A DNA stretch of 64,000 bases from Phlebiopsis flavidoalba (Eukaryota > Basidiomycota > Agaricomycetes > Polyporales > Phanerochaetaceae): the NCBI GenBank assembly GCA_035772785.1, contig JAOCPU010000001.1:558001-622000 (forward strand), read 5' to 3'. Below, piece after piece: positions 46,732-59,210 of the stretch. Positions within the stretch are counted from its first letter, which is position 1. Each line of letters starts with the position of its first letter. Under the pieces are notes generated by a model that was not told the origin of the DNA, did not search any database, and worked only from the letters and a program-made list of their open reading frames with translations. Made by a program: the position numbers and the translations under genes.

Positions 46732-46738
46732 TATATAA
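46732..46738 (+). promoter_or_regulatory. TATA-like box followed by a CT-rich leader
   Basis: TATATAA is followed within about 100 bases by a long pyrimidine-rich tract (46790-46930), a typical fungal promoter and 5' leader arrangement, ahead of the BTB/Clp1-like gene. Confidence 0.45.
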
Positions 46739-46999
46739 CTTACCACTCCGTCTGCTATACGTCTGCTCTAGATTTTGTTTTTCTCTTAACATATCGTGTC
46801 TTCAGCTCGCTGGCACACCTCCTAACTGTCGCCTCCCTCCATCTGATCTTCGTCCGCTCCTCCTGCCTCGTTTCGGCCTTTCCCAATTGTCTCTCGTCCT
46901 CAGCCTTGCCCATTCAATTCCGGTTCCTCTGTTTCCATTCCGAGGGGTCGCGCAGACTGCCGCACAAAGCATTGCATTCGTTCTTCAAGACAAAACAAA

Positions 47000-48236
47000 A
47001 GCTACTCCATGTTTCAAGCGCGCCGCGGGTAATTTGTGTCCAAGGACCCGATGTGCCAGCTATCAAACCGCCCCGACAAGGCCTCTCTCTACCCGAAGAG
47101 AGCTCCCACCGGATCTCAGGGGGCCCACTCCCTGGCCCGGGGTCACCGCAACACAGTCCAATCCTCCGCGCACCCTCGAGCGCCTCGCCGTGCAATGCGC
47201 TCCTTCGTACCTCGTCCCTTCCCCCCGCCGTCTCTCGCACATGTGTGCCGGTCGAATACATCATCGACCAGCTTCACTCGCTAGCCCCTCACTACTGGAG
47301 CAAGCCCGAGACCGCAGACTGTTCCATCAGTATGTTCGCCTACTTCATTTAACTTTCCTTAATTGATTAAACCTATTCAGTTGTCCCCCTGGATGGGATT
47401 CTTCGTCAGACTCGGGCATGGGGCCTCTCGGTCGTCTGGTCAAAAAAAAAACGCCTGACCCTTTCTCTGGGGACTCATTCCAGGACAGCAGGACAGTCCC
47501 GTCTGGTCCTAACCGACGGGCCCCAGAGCCCAACGTTCGCTCCGGCGCCACTGAATGGTCATATGAATGGTACGTACGCCATGTTTTGCGGTCTATGCAA
47601 GACGTCCTGACTGCAGACAATCATAGTTGCATATGACTATCTCTCAGCACACTCTAGCGCTATTGCGAGGCCTCTTCAGTTGGGGCAGTCTCCGCTCGAC
47701 CTAATTCCCCCTCCGACCTCTCCCCAATCCACCCCGCGTGAATCATTCTTCCAGCTCTCCCTCTCCCTCCCAATCCTCCCATTTCCGCAAACCGTCGGTG
47801 CAGTCTCGTGGTCTGCCCATTGCAACCCCTACTTCCTCGCGTGCTGCCGTCGTCCGTCCACACAGCCGACGATCTACCTCCCCGTCCCCGACCCGTCGTG
47901 CCCCTTAACCTCCGCCTGCTCATCCGGCCATTACATGTACGTTCGGCTCTACGACGTACATTGAGGAGGCATTGGACGAGGGCACCCCGCTACTTGGGAG
48001 GGGATGGCGCGGAATGTCGAGTTCCTCGGCATGGGTATGGACATCAAGTCTGTCTTGGTCGCTGGTACGGTCGATGGCGCCGGGGCCGCAACGAGCTCGC
48101 GCAGAGGTTCGGCCGGGACTACGAGTACGATGAAGACGACTACAGCGATAGCGACGATGACAGCTACATTGATAGCGACGAAGACGACGATGTTGCTCCT
48201 TCTTTCCTCGCCACCACTGTTTTCGTTCGACTGTGA
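47000..48236 (+). CDS. BTB-like fungal protein, possible Clp1 (clampless1) relative
   Basis: Likely regulatory protein with a BTB/POZ-like region; in mushrooms Clp1 proteins act in clamp-cell and dikaryon development. A first exon ends VPVEYIIDQLHSLAPHYWSK and PETADCS. Intron 47330-47380 (51 nt) then joins ATT to give IVPLDGIL. After a Ser/Pro-rich segment the conserved-looking core reads IYLPVPDPS (47870), then HYMY-FGSTTYIEEALDEG (47930 on), MARNVEFLGMGMDIK and CLGRWYGRWRRGRNELA. It ends in an acidic Asp/Tyr/Ser tail (DYEYDEDDYSDSDDD) with a stop at 48236; the frame could continue to 48653 if another shift is allowed. The Clp1 link rests on the memory of motif order and is tentative. The start codon is not fixed. 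Confidence 0.45.
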
Positions 48237-50263
48237 CGACAGAATGGACATCGAAGACAGCTTGAAGGATACGAGTCTAGAGTCTCTCGTGGTCGTCAGC
48301 GTACGACGCGTCGGCTCGGCCATTGCTATCTCTGACCCCGGACCCAATTCGTGCCCGTGGTCAGGCGATGCCTCAAATCTCCCAATCATCCTCTCCATCG
48401 TCTCGCGTCCCAGCCGAATAATTTCCTTTCCATCTCTCGCGGACGTCGCTTCTCACTACGACATGGCGTCAACACTGTCAAGAACGAGCACTTTGATTTG
48501 TACATCAGCAACACCCAGCCAGGAGCATCGTTCCCACGCCTTCTTCCCTTCGTGAGTGCCATCAGTCCTTTCGTAAATCCCCTGGTCTCTGATCGATGCC
48601 CGTCCGTAACCAGGAAACCATTCCTTCACTTCGACATTTCAGTTGGCAGTTGATCCTTCGCCTTTCCTATCCAACACGCCCCCCACCCAACGCTCGTGTA
48701 GAGCTGGATCTCAGTAGAGCACCTCGTTCCCTACGGCCCTTCCCCCACCTGTATCCCCCGCATTGTACTTCCTCATAATCCCGCGGCCCTTCGTACACTA
48801 GGGCAAACGCTCCAGCCCGCCTGCTTGCTGTTGTATACTGTACTACTTATCCCCATGGACCTTCTCCGTGCGATACCTCTAGTCCGTACCCTTTCCGTGC
48901 TGGCGCGCCCGTCTCTAAACACGCAAGGTGCAACCCCACAATTATTTATTAGTTTGAATATTAGTCGTTAATGTACATATATCTCACATTCGTTCCAACG
49001 TCGTCTGTCTCTACTCCTCACTACTCCTTTGTCTGACTTTGTCTGAACCGTTCCCGAGAAACGCGACGGCCTAGACTGGGCGACTCCGGGTTTCTTTGGC
49101 ACCCGACGTGCTCAGACCAGAACCGCAGCAGTTAGGGAAATTCTGGAACAGTCACAAGCACCCGCCCGTGACGGGGTGCGGGCATCGGCGAGGACTTTGT
49201 GTAGCGATCTTCCAACGCCACAGCACGATCGAGTTGCGCTAAGGGCCGCAGATTCAGGGCGAGTTTAGCTCGAATTATCATGTGCTCCAGATCGTACATA
49301 GACGTTGCTTGTGCCCTGAGTTTATTCATGGTTGCCCTTTGGCATGACGCGCTGGCTTGGACGGCCAGTGCACACCCCCGCGGGGATGACATGGCGTCGC
49401 GCCTTCTTCGAAATGGACGGTCTGCCGACGAACAATGCTGGAAGAGGCGCAGCGGCATTTTATTGTCTCTGTGCCATGCACGAGCGGCATAATAATGGTA
49501 CTCATAGCTCGTATTTGTTCGCACTGAGGAACCCATCACTAAATTCTCAATGCGATGCTGGCTGTGTCGGAGTCAAGTCAGAGTGCCGCATGGCTGGCCT
49601 GGGGAACGGCAGCGGAGAGTGATATTGACGAAAAACAAAAGGAGGGGCTCACGAGAATCCTGCGTGTGTGGCCCGGAGCAAAGTTGAAAATGGACGATAC
49701 GCTGCTCGGGACGTCCATAGCTCATTGTGAGACGCACAGAGACTGGCTAGGAATTGTGAGAGGTGACCAACTTAGAATGAAGTCTGCTGACGCGCCATCA
49801 AAGATCCATGGAGGCTCAGAATTTGGCGAGGCAAGTCAAGCATTAGTGAACGTTAGTTGACTACTAAATCGCCGCCATCTGGAAAGTCATTCCTAGAAGC
49901 GATAGTAACCTCAATGAACCAGAGGTGTGCTTGAGACACACCTGAGCTATTTATTCGTGAGTCTTGCTTTAATATTAGTTGTACGAGACTTGCGGGAGTG
50001 ACGTTCGTCCGCGAAACTATGTCAATGGGGCCCGCGACTCTCGGTTTGCGCTCGCCGCCTGCCGAAAGTAACAACTCATAAGTGTGGAAGGATAGCCAGA
50101 TCACAGGCGTACAGATACATCAAGGAGTCAAGTTGCGTTCCCGCCGAGTCAGTCGTAGTCAATGTCGTAGTCATTTCATGCGCTCCGAAGGAACCGGACC
50201 CAGTTATATAGGACGTGAGCTACGTACCGGGGGTACGGCAAGCACGTTGTGAAGACACCCCAC
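48237..50263. other. Mostly untranslated or intergenic sequence
   Basis: The first 400 bases may still belong to the preceding gene (open to 48653). After that only short open frames are found, such as 49555-49860 (+) and 49539-49132 (-), without recognised domains. An AT-rich patch lies at 48940-48990. Confidence 0.5.
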
Positions 50264-51380
50264 CATGTCCAATCTTCGCCTTGTGCAGTTCGATACCCCT
50301 CACGAGTTCTTGCAAAGCCGTAGGACGATCACGACGATGCCTTCCTCAACTTCCCCATTGGGGCCTTGCTGGATAGCATGGACGAAGTGCAGATTCGGGC
50401 GCGCAATTTGAAAGGTTCTGCCAGAACATTGCTCGCGGTTTACGACGGCATTTCCCTCGTGTAGGTTTTTTATACACTTTGTACCTGCAGCGCCGCTCAA
50501 AGATAAAACTCTTGCTCAGGATGATTATGGTGAAAGTCGCAGAGGATTATGCATGGATACTCGCCAGCCCTCGAGACATCAAAGTCGAGCTCGGTATAGC
50601 GGAAATGACGTCCGCAACATCACTCCTTGTATCACATCTTTCGACGACCATCGGCCCGAAGGCTTTCGATGAAATTATCGGAGAGGAGGAGCTAGTCGAC
50701 CTGTTCATACGTCAATGGGTCGTAGTTGTGGCAGCGAAGGGACTCGGGGTCGAGGTCTTACCCGCAAGTTTCGGTCCAAAGTTTCCTACGCAAACGTTGG
50801 CTTACCATACCACCTCCGCCACCAACGCTCTCCAAGTACAGCCTGGAACAACCCACACCCAGACGATGTAGAATGTTCTTTCCCATTTCTTCGCCGACTT
50901 CACCACACATTCCCCGCTGCCCATGACACTGGAAGCTGCCCCGAACAAAGATGGTGATGCACATTGGGCTGGGAGAAGTGTGGATCTGCAGGGTCGATGG
51001 AGAGATAGCCGGCTTCTGTGCTACAGGAAGGGCCACTCCGAAGACGATCGCCATCCGGAACGTCTATGTTTCTCCCCAGTACCGGCGAAAAGGAATTGCT
51101 GATGCAATGACAAAGGATGCTAACGCGATACTTGCTTGGCGCAGAGCCCTTGGGCTTTGGTGGAGGTCTTGCAGCGGCTGGCCCACCTCCGAGCATCAAG
51201 CGTGAAGTCGCTCTAAACGTGGCGTTGGATTACGTAGAGAAGATCTACAAAAGTTGTGGATGATTTCTACTGGGTGAGGACGATGTAGACCCAGGAAGTG
51301 GCAAGAAGGGATGGTTTACCTCTGTATTCCGCGGAGTGCGATTGCTGAACAGCGAAAGTGAGTTGTGTCGTCTCACCTGA
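50264..51380 (+). CDS. GNAT-family N-acetyltransferase
   Basis: Acetyl-CoA-dependent N-acetyltransferase of unknown substrate. ATG at 50264 (CACCATGTC) opens MSNLRLVQFDTPHEFLQ, followed in another frame by DAFLNFPIGALLDSMDEVQI. A middle part reads DYAWILASPRDIKVELGIAE, then DEIIGEEELVDLFIRQWV. The acetyl-CoA-binding core is ICRVDGEIAGFCATGRAT and IAIRNVYVSPQYRRKGIADA (about 50985-51105), holding the R/Q-x-x-G-x-A-type motif A. The C-terminal part reads FLGAEPLGFGG, KREVALNVALDYVEKIYKSC and a last stretch DDVDPGSGKKGWFTSVFRGV before TGA at 51378-51380. This layout is shared by many uncharacterised Agaricomycete GNAT proteins. Frameshifts occur near 50310 and 51120. Confidence 0.8.
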
Positions 51381-52028
51381 GCCCTCCGTTTCTTCGCGTT
51401 CTCATGGCCCGCGTTTCGCCGCTTTTAGATGACGAATTGAGATATTTCAAAAAACTGAGCAATGAATCGAGTGCTGGTAGTGGGCGTTATGGGTTGCTGG
51501 ACCATGTCGGTGTGGGGAACGATCGTGAATGATTCAGACTTTGACCGGAGTTGCGACTCGTGGGTCGATATGTCGTCGTTTCTTGATATATGGCCATGAG
51601 GGGTGTTTATTGCGCGGAATTAGAGGAGAACTCTTCGGTCCCGGCGGGTTCAATTGAGGTTGTCAAGTTTGTCACCTGGCAGGAGGATCGAGATGGATTG
51701 ACGTTGTCAAGCAGGCCCGCCCAAGGGCCCATCAGAAATCCGTCCAGGGTAAACCCTTGGTTTGAAAAGAAGTAACAAAGTTTTGAAATGAGCCTCAAAA
51801 CGACTTCAAACAGATTGAAATGCTGTTAAGATCGGAAACAAGCGGTCCGGTCAGATATCAAAGTATTAGTAATGATGCCTGTCCTCAGGTAACAGATCGC
51901 CACTTGGACCTGGTAAAGTAAGCTGGGCGTCGCGCGGTTTTCTGCTTCCCACCGGACGCTTGTCCTACAACCTTCAAGGTCGTTGAGGATTTCTTCCCAA
52001 CGTCTCCTCTCTGTATTAATAATTCGCC
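51381..52028. other. Intergenic, upstream of the kinesin gene
   Basis: A 61-codon open frame at 51590-51775 shows no known domain. The rest is presumed promoter DNA for the kinesin gene, with a CT-rich segment from 51990 to the ATG. Confidence 0.55.
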
Positions 52029-55000
52029 ATGGCCGTCACCGTCGTCGTCGAACGGTGCGACGACCTCGGTCCAAGTAGGTCAGTACACACGCATGACCTC
52101 GCTTTGCTGCCCGCTCACAGGACCGTGTACCAACAGCTCTCCGTATTCGCCCCCCTACCAACCAAGACGCCTCCTCCATACCCGCTCGATTCCAGAGGAC
52201 CGTCATTAATGCCGTATCCTCTACTAGTGTCTCTGTTGATGCCAACGTCCTCCACTCCTTCGTCTGTCGTTTCCAGCACCGCTAACCGCTGCGCGCCCTC
52301 CGCGTCCTCGGGGAAGAAGCAAGTCTTTACATTCGACCAAGTGCACACCCCACCCACCACCCACCAACATGCGCTCTTCACTTCCACTGCGCAACCCCTA
52401 ATCTCCCGCTTCATCGAAGGCTTCAACTGCACAATTCTCGCGTATGGTCAGACTAGCAGCGGCAAAACCTTTACCATGACTGGTATCGACTTGGACGCGG
52501 ACCCAACAGATCCATCAAACGGTATGGGCATAATACCCAGAGCTGTCGCGAGCATCTTTACACAATGTCGCGAGCTCAGAGAAGAGCGAGGGAACGCGTG
52601 GAATTACAATCTTAAGGGGTCCTTCATCGGATTTACAACGAAGACCTGATAGACCTTCTGAGTATGGACGACACCGGTGCTAAGACAAATGTCCAGATCC
52701 GAGAGGACAAACAAGGTCACATTATCTGGGAGGGATTGCGGGAGGGTGAACGTGAAGAAACTCTGGTGAAGTCATGAAGTGAGTCCGGTTCCCCTCTCAT
52801 TCGGTCTGGACCGACAACCAACTAACCGCCTGCAGCCTCATCCGCCAAGGCACCTCCATACCGACGCACAAACGAGACAGACATGAACGCACAGTCCGTC
52901 GCGCTCAGCACGCCATCTTCTCGCTGACTCTGACGCAGAAGAAGTACAGGACTGGGTCCGGGTTGCCACCACGTTCCTCCTCTCCGTTGCCTCCAGGTGG
53001 CAGGTCGCCATCGCGTCTCGCACGCCCCTCATCCTCGATGTTTGGAAGCAGCCCCGGAAACCGAGTGTCGTCACCAACCTTTGGCAGGCCCGGGACGCCC
53101 AGCTTCGGTAGTGCGATCGCCCGGGGTGGTGCGCGACCCGCAAGTTCGCTCGGGCATCTCACTGCGGATCGAAGACAGAGCCTTGCGCCTGGTGGCCCGC
53201 AGACAAACGGCGACGATCAGGGCGAGTGGGTCACGGTCGTGTCAAAATTTCATTTCGTCCGATTTGGCTGGCTCTGAACGTGTGAGTCCTGTCGACTCCG
53301 AGCTCCCCGTGACATATCATATAACGCATACATATAGCTCAAACGTACGGCTGCTGCTGGGAGAACGTATCAAGGAGGGTATCTCTATCAACAGCGGTCT
53401 GCTCGCGCTCGGTAACGTCATCTCAGCACTCGGCGACCCCGCGCGCGCGAAATCACACACCGCGACCTACATCCCGTACCGCGACTCCAAGCTGACGCGC
53501 CTTCTGCAAGACTCGCTCGGCGGCAATGCGCACACGCAGTGATGATCGCGTGTGTGAGCCCGGCCGAGTGGAACGCGAACGAGACGGTAAACACGCTCAA
53601 GTACGCGAACCGCGCGCGTGAACATCAAGAATCGCGTCACGCTGAACGAGAAGGAGGAGGGCTGGGACGACGTCGAGTGGCTCCAGAGCACGGTCCACGC
53701 GCCTCCGCAAGGAACTCAAGGGCCTCAAGGACGGCGGCGTCGTCGCGCCTGGCTCTAGTGAGCCCCGAGGTCTCCTCTGCTGCCTTGTTTTTCAGAAAGT
53801 CACTGCGCAGATGTCCGAGCTCCGCCATAGCTATGAAGACATGCGCGCGAAGTACATGGAGCGCACCGAGGAGCTCACACGTCTTCGTCGCGAGCTGGCA
53901 GACAAGCAGCGGTCCACTGGCGGCGCGGTCGGCGGCACGGCCAAGTACGAGGAGATCGTGGGCCCTGTCATTGAAGAGTACGAGAAGACGATCAGTGCTA
54001 TGGAGGCCGAGCTCAGTCTGAACCGTGCCGCGCTGCGACATACAAACGACCTGGTTGATGAGAAGGAGGTCGAGCTTGCGCAATTGACAGAGAGGCACTC
54101 AACGACGGAGATGTACGTCGAGGAGCTTCGTTCGCGCGTCGCCAAGCTTTCCGAAAGGGAGGCCTCGACCGAGGTATGTCGCGCCAATCATAATCAGACC
54201 ATCACTCATACTGATCTGTCGTAGGCTTACATCCACGATCTTGAGGAAAAGGTAAAGTCCTTTAATGAGGACAGCCTCAACTCCAGCGGGTCCATCAGCG
54301 ATCTCAAGCGGGAGCTTGCCAAAGTCAAGGATGTTGAAACACACTCGTCACGGTACATTGCCGACCTGGAAGCGCGTCTGGCGAAGTCGGACGAATCTGT
54401 TCTATCACTGCAACAAGCTGTGGAACAACTTGAGGAGGAGGTCGAGGCCCGCCGAACAGATGTTCGCGCGCTGAAGACGCGGCTGGAACAGTTGCAACAA
54501 GATGGCGAGGGATGGCGGACTGATCTCGAGGAGAGGGAGAAGAAGATTGCGCGGATGGAGGCAGAGCTCAAGGAGCGCGAGGAGGCTCTGAAGACGACGG
54601 CCGAGACGCGCGACCGGCTGGGCGTGCTCGTGAGCGACGTGAGCACGGCGCGGAAGAACCTGGAGGTGGCGAGCATCAAGTCGGACGACTCGTCGGTGCA
54701 CGAGCCCGAGACGTCCGAGCTCGTCGCGCTGCGACAAACACACACGGCGACGCTGGCGGACCTGTCGTCCGTGTCGGCCAAGTACCCGCGACGCGCTGCG
54801 CGAGATCGCAGATCTGGCTGCACAGCTCCAGGAGGCCAAGGTGAATGCTTCTATTCCTCCGACCCCGTTGTCCGAATCGCCAGAGCGCCCTACTGAAGTC
54901 TCCTCTCCTCGGAGGCGGATGACCAGGGGCATGTCCAAGGACGGCATCGAGGCCCCACTGAACGGCACGGGCCGCCGTGTGTTGTACAGGCACGCGGTGT

Positions 55001-58000
55001 CCACGGAGTCGCTACACGCGAGGTAAGTGCAAAACCAATCCGTTGCATATCACAGTTCCCAACGCCACCCAGATCTGTGTCGCAGTCTGTATCGCTCTCG
55101 CAGGAGCTGTCCTCGGCGCGCTCGCGCAAGGCCTCCTTGTCGAGCCACAGCACCAGTAGCAGCCTCTCGCTCTCGCCGCACCACCGCCCCTCGCTCTCGC
55201 TGCACGTCAACGCATCCGAACGCTCCGTCCCAGAGCCTCGAGTCCGAGATCATGCGCCTCCAGGAGGTCCTCAAGGAGCGCGAGGCAGAGATCACCGCGC
55301 TCGAGGCAGAGCTGCGCAGTACCCACAACCCCTCGCCGACGCCGCCGGCCCCGCGCGCCCGCGCCGCAGACACCACCCGTCGCGGGCGACGACGCGAGCC
55401 CCGAGCTGGGGCTCTCCCCACGCACGCGGAGCCAGTTCCAGGAGCTCCGAAACAGCATCGACCCCGCCGGCGCGCCTGAACCCGACGCAGACGAGTCGCT
55501 CGGCCGGCTCAACGAGCTCATGCGGTAGGTGGTTTCGTTTGTGTTTCGTCTGACGCCGCTCACGCTATTCGTAGGTGCATGGCGCAGAAGGAGTCGTCCC
55601 ACCGCGAGACGGTGGACAAGCTGAACGCGGAGCTGAGCCAGATACGAAGGCAGCACGACGAGCTCACTGTGCTCTCGGCGCGCGACCAGGTGCGTGCCAC
55701 GATCGCCTGTCGCGCGTCTAACGCTGACGCAGTACAGGCGCTCAACATGTCGAGCGAGATCGAGGGCCTGCGCAACGAGCGTGAGGCGGACCTCGCGGCG
55801 CTCGCGGCTGCGCGCGCGCACGAGGCGGAACTGCTTGCGGCGCTCGAGCGCGCAGAGGAGGCGCACAAGGACGCGGTCGACGCACTCCGCCAAGGAGCAC
55901 GCAGAGGCGCTGCGCGCCAAGGAGGAGGAGGTGCAGGGCATGCTCGCGCGGCTCCACGAGGAGCACGAGGGCGGCGTGCAGGCGTTGCTGGGCCAGCTCG
56001 CGGATGCGTCGGCGGCGCTCGAGGCGGCGCGGGCGGAGCACGAGGCTGCGTTTGGGAAGATGGAGGGCGAGCGGGCGGAGGAAGGCGGACGAGGAGCTGA
56101 GGCGGGGCGCGGGCGGCGCACGAGGGCGCGCTTGCGGCGGCGCTGGAGGAGGCGAAGAAAAGAAGACGCACGAGGGCGCGGCGGAGAAGCTGCGCGCAGA
56201 GCACGAAGATACGCTACGCAAGAGCGCGGCGGCACACGAAGAGGCGCTCGCGGCGACGCGCAAGGAGTACGACGACGCGCTGGCGGAGATGATGGCGGCG
56301 CACGCGGAGGCGCTGCGCGCGCGGGACGACGCGGCGGCGGAGGTGGCGCAGCGCACGGACCCGGGGCGAGTACTACGAGGCGCTGACGCGGCTGCGCGCG
56401 GACCACGCGGGCGCGCTGGAGCGCGCGGCGGGCGAGGGCGCGACGGCGCTGGCGCGGCTGCGCGAGGAGCACGCGGGCGGGCTGGCGCTGCGCATGGCGG
56501 AGATTGCGCGCGAGGGCTCGCTCAGCGAGTCGCAGAGCGCGCGCGACGAGGCGCTGCGCGGGCTGCAGGAGGCGCATGCGGCGGCGGTCGCGAGCAAGGA
56601 GGGCCAGTTCGCGGAGGACGTGGCGGCGCTCAAGGAGGAGCACGCGGCGGCGCTCGCGGCGCGGGAGGAGGCGCACCGCGCGTCGGTGCAGCGCCTCAAG
56701 GCGGACCAGGCGGCGACGCTGCACGACAGCGAGGCGGCGTTCAACGACAAGCTCGAGGGTCTGTACGCGCGGAGCACGCGCGGGCGCTCGCCGACCGGGA
56801 CGCCGGCGCATCTCGCCGACACGGAGCGGCTTGCGGCCGAGCACGCCGCGCGCCTCCAGACGCTGCAGGACGAGTCGGCGGCCGAGATTGCACGCCTTGC
56901 GTCCGAACTTGAGATCATTCGCGCGGAGAAGGACACCGCGGAGGCCGCACGGACTGAGGCCGCGAACGCGCTCGCGGAGAGCAAGACACAGCACGCAGCG
57001 GCCGTCCAAGAGGCCACACAAGGCCACCAAGGCGAACTCGCGCGACTCAAGACCGCACACGACTCTGCGCTCGAAGACGCCGAGGCGCGCGGCGAAGAGG
57101 AGCGCACGGCGCTGCAGGGCGTGCACGCGGCGGAGCTCGCGCGGGTCCAGGCCGAGCACCACGCCGCGCTCGCAGCGGGTGCAAGCGGAGCTCGTCGCGG
57201 CGCAGGAGCAGCACCGCCAAGACCTCGAATCAGCCCGCGCACAGACGGAGCGCCTGCTCGCCGAGGAGAAGACGCGGCTGGAGAAGACGGTGGGCGGGCC
57301 TCGAGGAGCAGCAGGCCGCGGAGCTCGCGACGCTGCGCAAGGAACGACCGGAGCTGCTCGCGCGGAGAAGGACGCGGCGGCGGCGGCGCATCAGGCGGCG
57401 CGGGACGAGAACACGCCGCCTCGCGGACCCGCGCACGCCGACGAGAGCACACGCCACGCGGCGCAGCACGCCGTGCTGCAGCAGGAGCACGCGCTGCTGC
57501 TCGCGGAGCTCGAGGCGCACCGCGCCGCGGCGGACGAGTTCGGGGCGCAGCGCACGGCGGACCGCGCGGCGCTCGACGCGCTCACGGCGGAGAAGGCGCG
57601 CGTGGACGCGGCGCTCGCGCACGCGCAGGCGCAGCTCACGCGCTCGCCGAGCCCGCCGTCCGCGCGGCGCACGGGCCTGCCGGCGCCGAAGCTGCCGCCG
57701 CTGGTCCCGCTGCCGAGTGTGCCGGTGCCCGGGCACGGGGAGCACGATGTCGGTCGCGTCGTCGCGGAGCGCGGAATCGGCGGAGGCGCCGTCGACGCCT
57801 GCGACGAGCGTCGCGCCGAGCGTGGCGTCGCCGAGCGTGGGCGCGGCGGGCGCTGCCCGAGGCGAAGGTGCTCGCGCAGGTGGCGGAGCAGGAGGCGATG
57901 ATCAAGACGCTGAACAAGCAGCTCACGCACTGCGAGAGCGACCTGCAGGCGCACATGGACATGGTCACGACGCTCGAGTCGCAGCTCGCGGACGCGGAAA

Positions 58001-58312
58001 AGAATCGTAAGTGTATCGTTAAAGTGTGTGGGTGCGATGCTGATGGGTGTGCAGTGCGGAAGGCGCGGATGCAGGCGACGGAGGTGTCGCGCGAGCGGGA
58101 CAACCTGACGACGCAGGTGGCGTCGCTGCGGCAGGAGCTGGCGGAGGCGCGCAACGAGGTCGCGAACGTGCGGCGGTCGGTCGTCGAGGAGAAGCAGAGT
58201 CTCGAGAGCCGGCTGGACGAGGAGCGGGCGGCAGAAGGAGCGCGTGCGCGCGCAGCTCGACTCGCGGATGGAGGAGATGCAGCGGCGCAAGAGCAAGTTT
58301 GCGTGTCTCTAG
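52029..58312 (+). CDS. Kinesin-4-like motor protein with long coiled-coil tail
   Basis: Plus-end microtubule motor. The motor domain includes [33 protein letters not shown], the ATP-binding P-loop [15 protein letters not shown] (about 52440-52485), [14 protein letters not shown] and [14 protein letters not shown]. Switch I reads [19 protein letters not shown] (with two extra G, at 52898 and 52908). Switch II is DLAGSER (53257-53280), then [37 protein letters not shown] and [14 protein letters not shown]. Between switch I and II lies a Ser/Pro/Gly-rich insert of about 85 residues. The remaining two thirds is coiled coil, extremely rich in Ala, Glu and Arg at 55200-57700, then [40 protein letters not shown] and the end RRKSKFACL with TAG at 58310-58312. 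The Q-T-S-S-G-K-T P-loop and insert fit fungal kinesin-4/KIF4 relatives, but the subfamily call is by eye. Confidence 0.9.
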
Positions 58313-59210
58313 GCGGCGCGGCGGCGGCGAGCTTGTTTGTCTTTGGCGAGCCTGGGTGCCTCTTGCCGTCGATCCTCGCTTGTATCTCGGGCCTGGGATC
58401 TGGCTTCGCGTGTGCCGCGGAGCCCCCGGCCGCTCTTCTCACTCTATCTCTCTCTCAGTGTTCGGAATTCATCGGTATCGGGTACGACTAGAGCATAGTG
58501 TCTTGTTTATTATTCCTCTTTCTTTCTCCTTTTTCTTCTCCCGTTCATATAATAGTTTGGCGCCCGGGGTGCGCTGTCTTCTTTCGCCGCACTCAGAAGA
58601 GTAAGGAGAAGGAGAGCAGAGTTCAATCAGGGGTCGCCCTGCTCTTTATTCAGCCCGCTGCTTGGTCTCGCGCCGTTTGTTTTCGCTTCGTTGTGCTGGA
58701 TACCCCCTCCCGGATACCACCTGGCCAGGCCCCACGTTCGTTTTGACTGGATTGGTTGTTAATTGCGCGTGCCAGCGCGCGTCGATATCTATAGTCTAGT
58801 GTAGATGGAACAAGAAACATGTCGCAGTTGCCTTTTGCGGGGGAAACGACCCGGAAATGGCAAGACGCGGGGAAGGGCTGGGGTGAGTCGCCGGGGACGT
58901 AAGACAAGGTCCGGGCGTGCACAGGACGTTTGATAGCCACGCTGATGGGCAGCGCACCCATTGGCCCCCGAGGGCCCAGACGGCCGGGGGCATTCGCGCG
59001 CGAGGGTCATCTGCCCCGGGTCTAGTCTGGCGGTTGCGGATCATGGCCCCGCTTCGCGATTGGCCTCACGCCCACCACCCTCGACCAGGAGCTCCTCACC
59101 CATGGCATCTCCCGACGTCTGCATATAACATATTTTATTCCCCCCGCCGCCCCCATATAAACCGCACACGCCCCCGGCCCCCTCCCACACACCCCACCAC
59201 CACCCCCGCC
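58313..59210. other. Intergenic, 3' UTR and promoter DNA
   Basis: It holds the kinesin 3' UTR, with a T-rich tract at 58500-58545, and the promoter of the following SDR gene. Short open frames here show no domain. Confidence 0.6.
59154..59160 (+). promoter_or_regulatory. TATA box of the mitochondrial-type SDR gene
   Basis: CATATAA lies 57 bases upstream of the ATG at 59211, separated from it by a C-rich leader with no intervening ATG. Confidence 0.6.

Noticed and set aside
47440..47452. A-run as a retrocopy poly(A) tail
   Set aside because: It lies inside the BTB-like gene between plausible coding blocks, with no flanking duplication, and the gene contains an intron.
55207..57162. 651-codon open frame on the minus strand
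   Set aside because: It lies antisense to the kinesin coiled coil, is Arg/Ala/Leu-rich without domains, and is explained by high GC at third codon positions.
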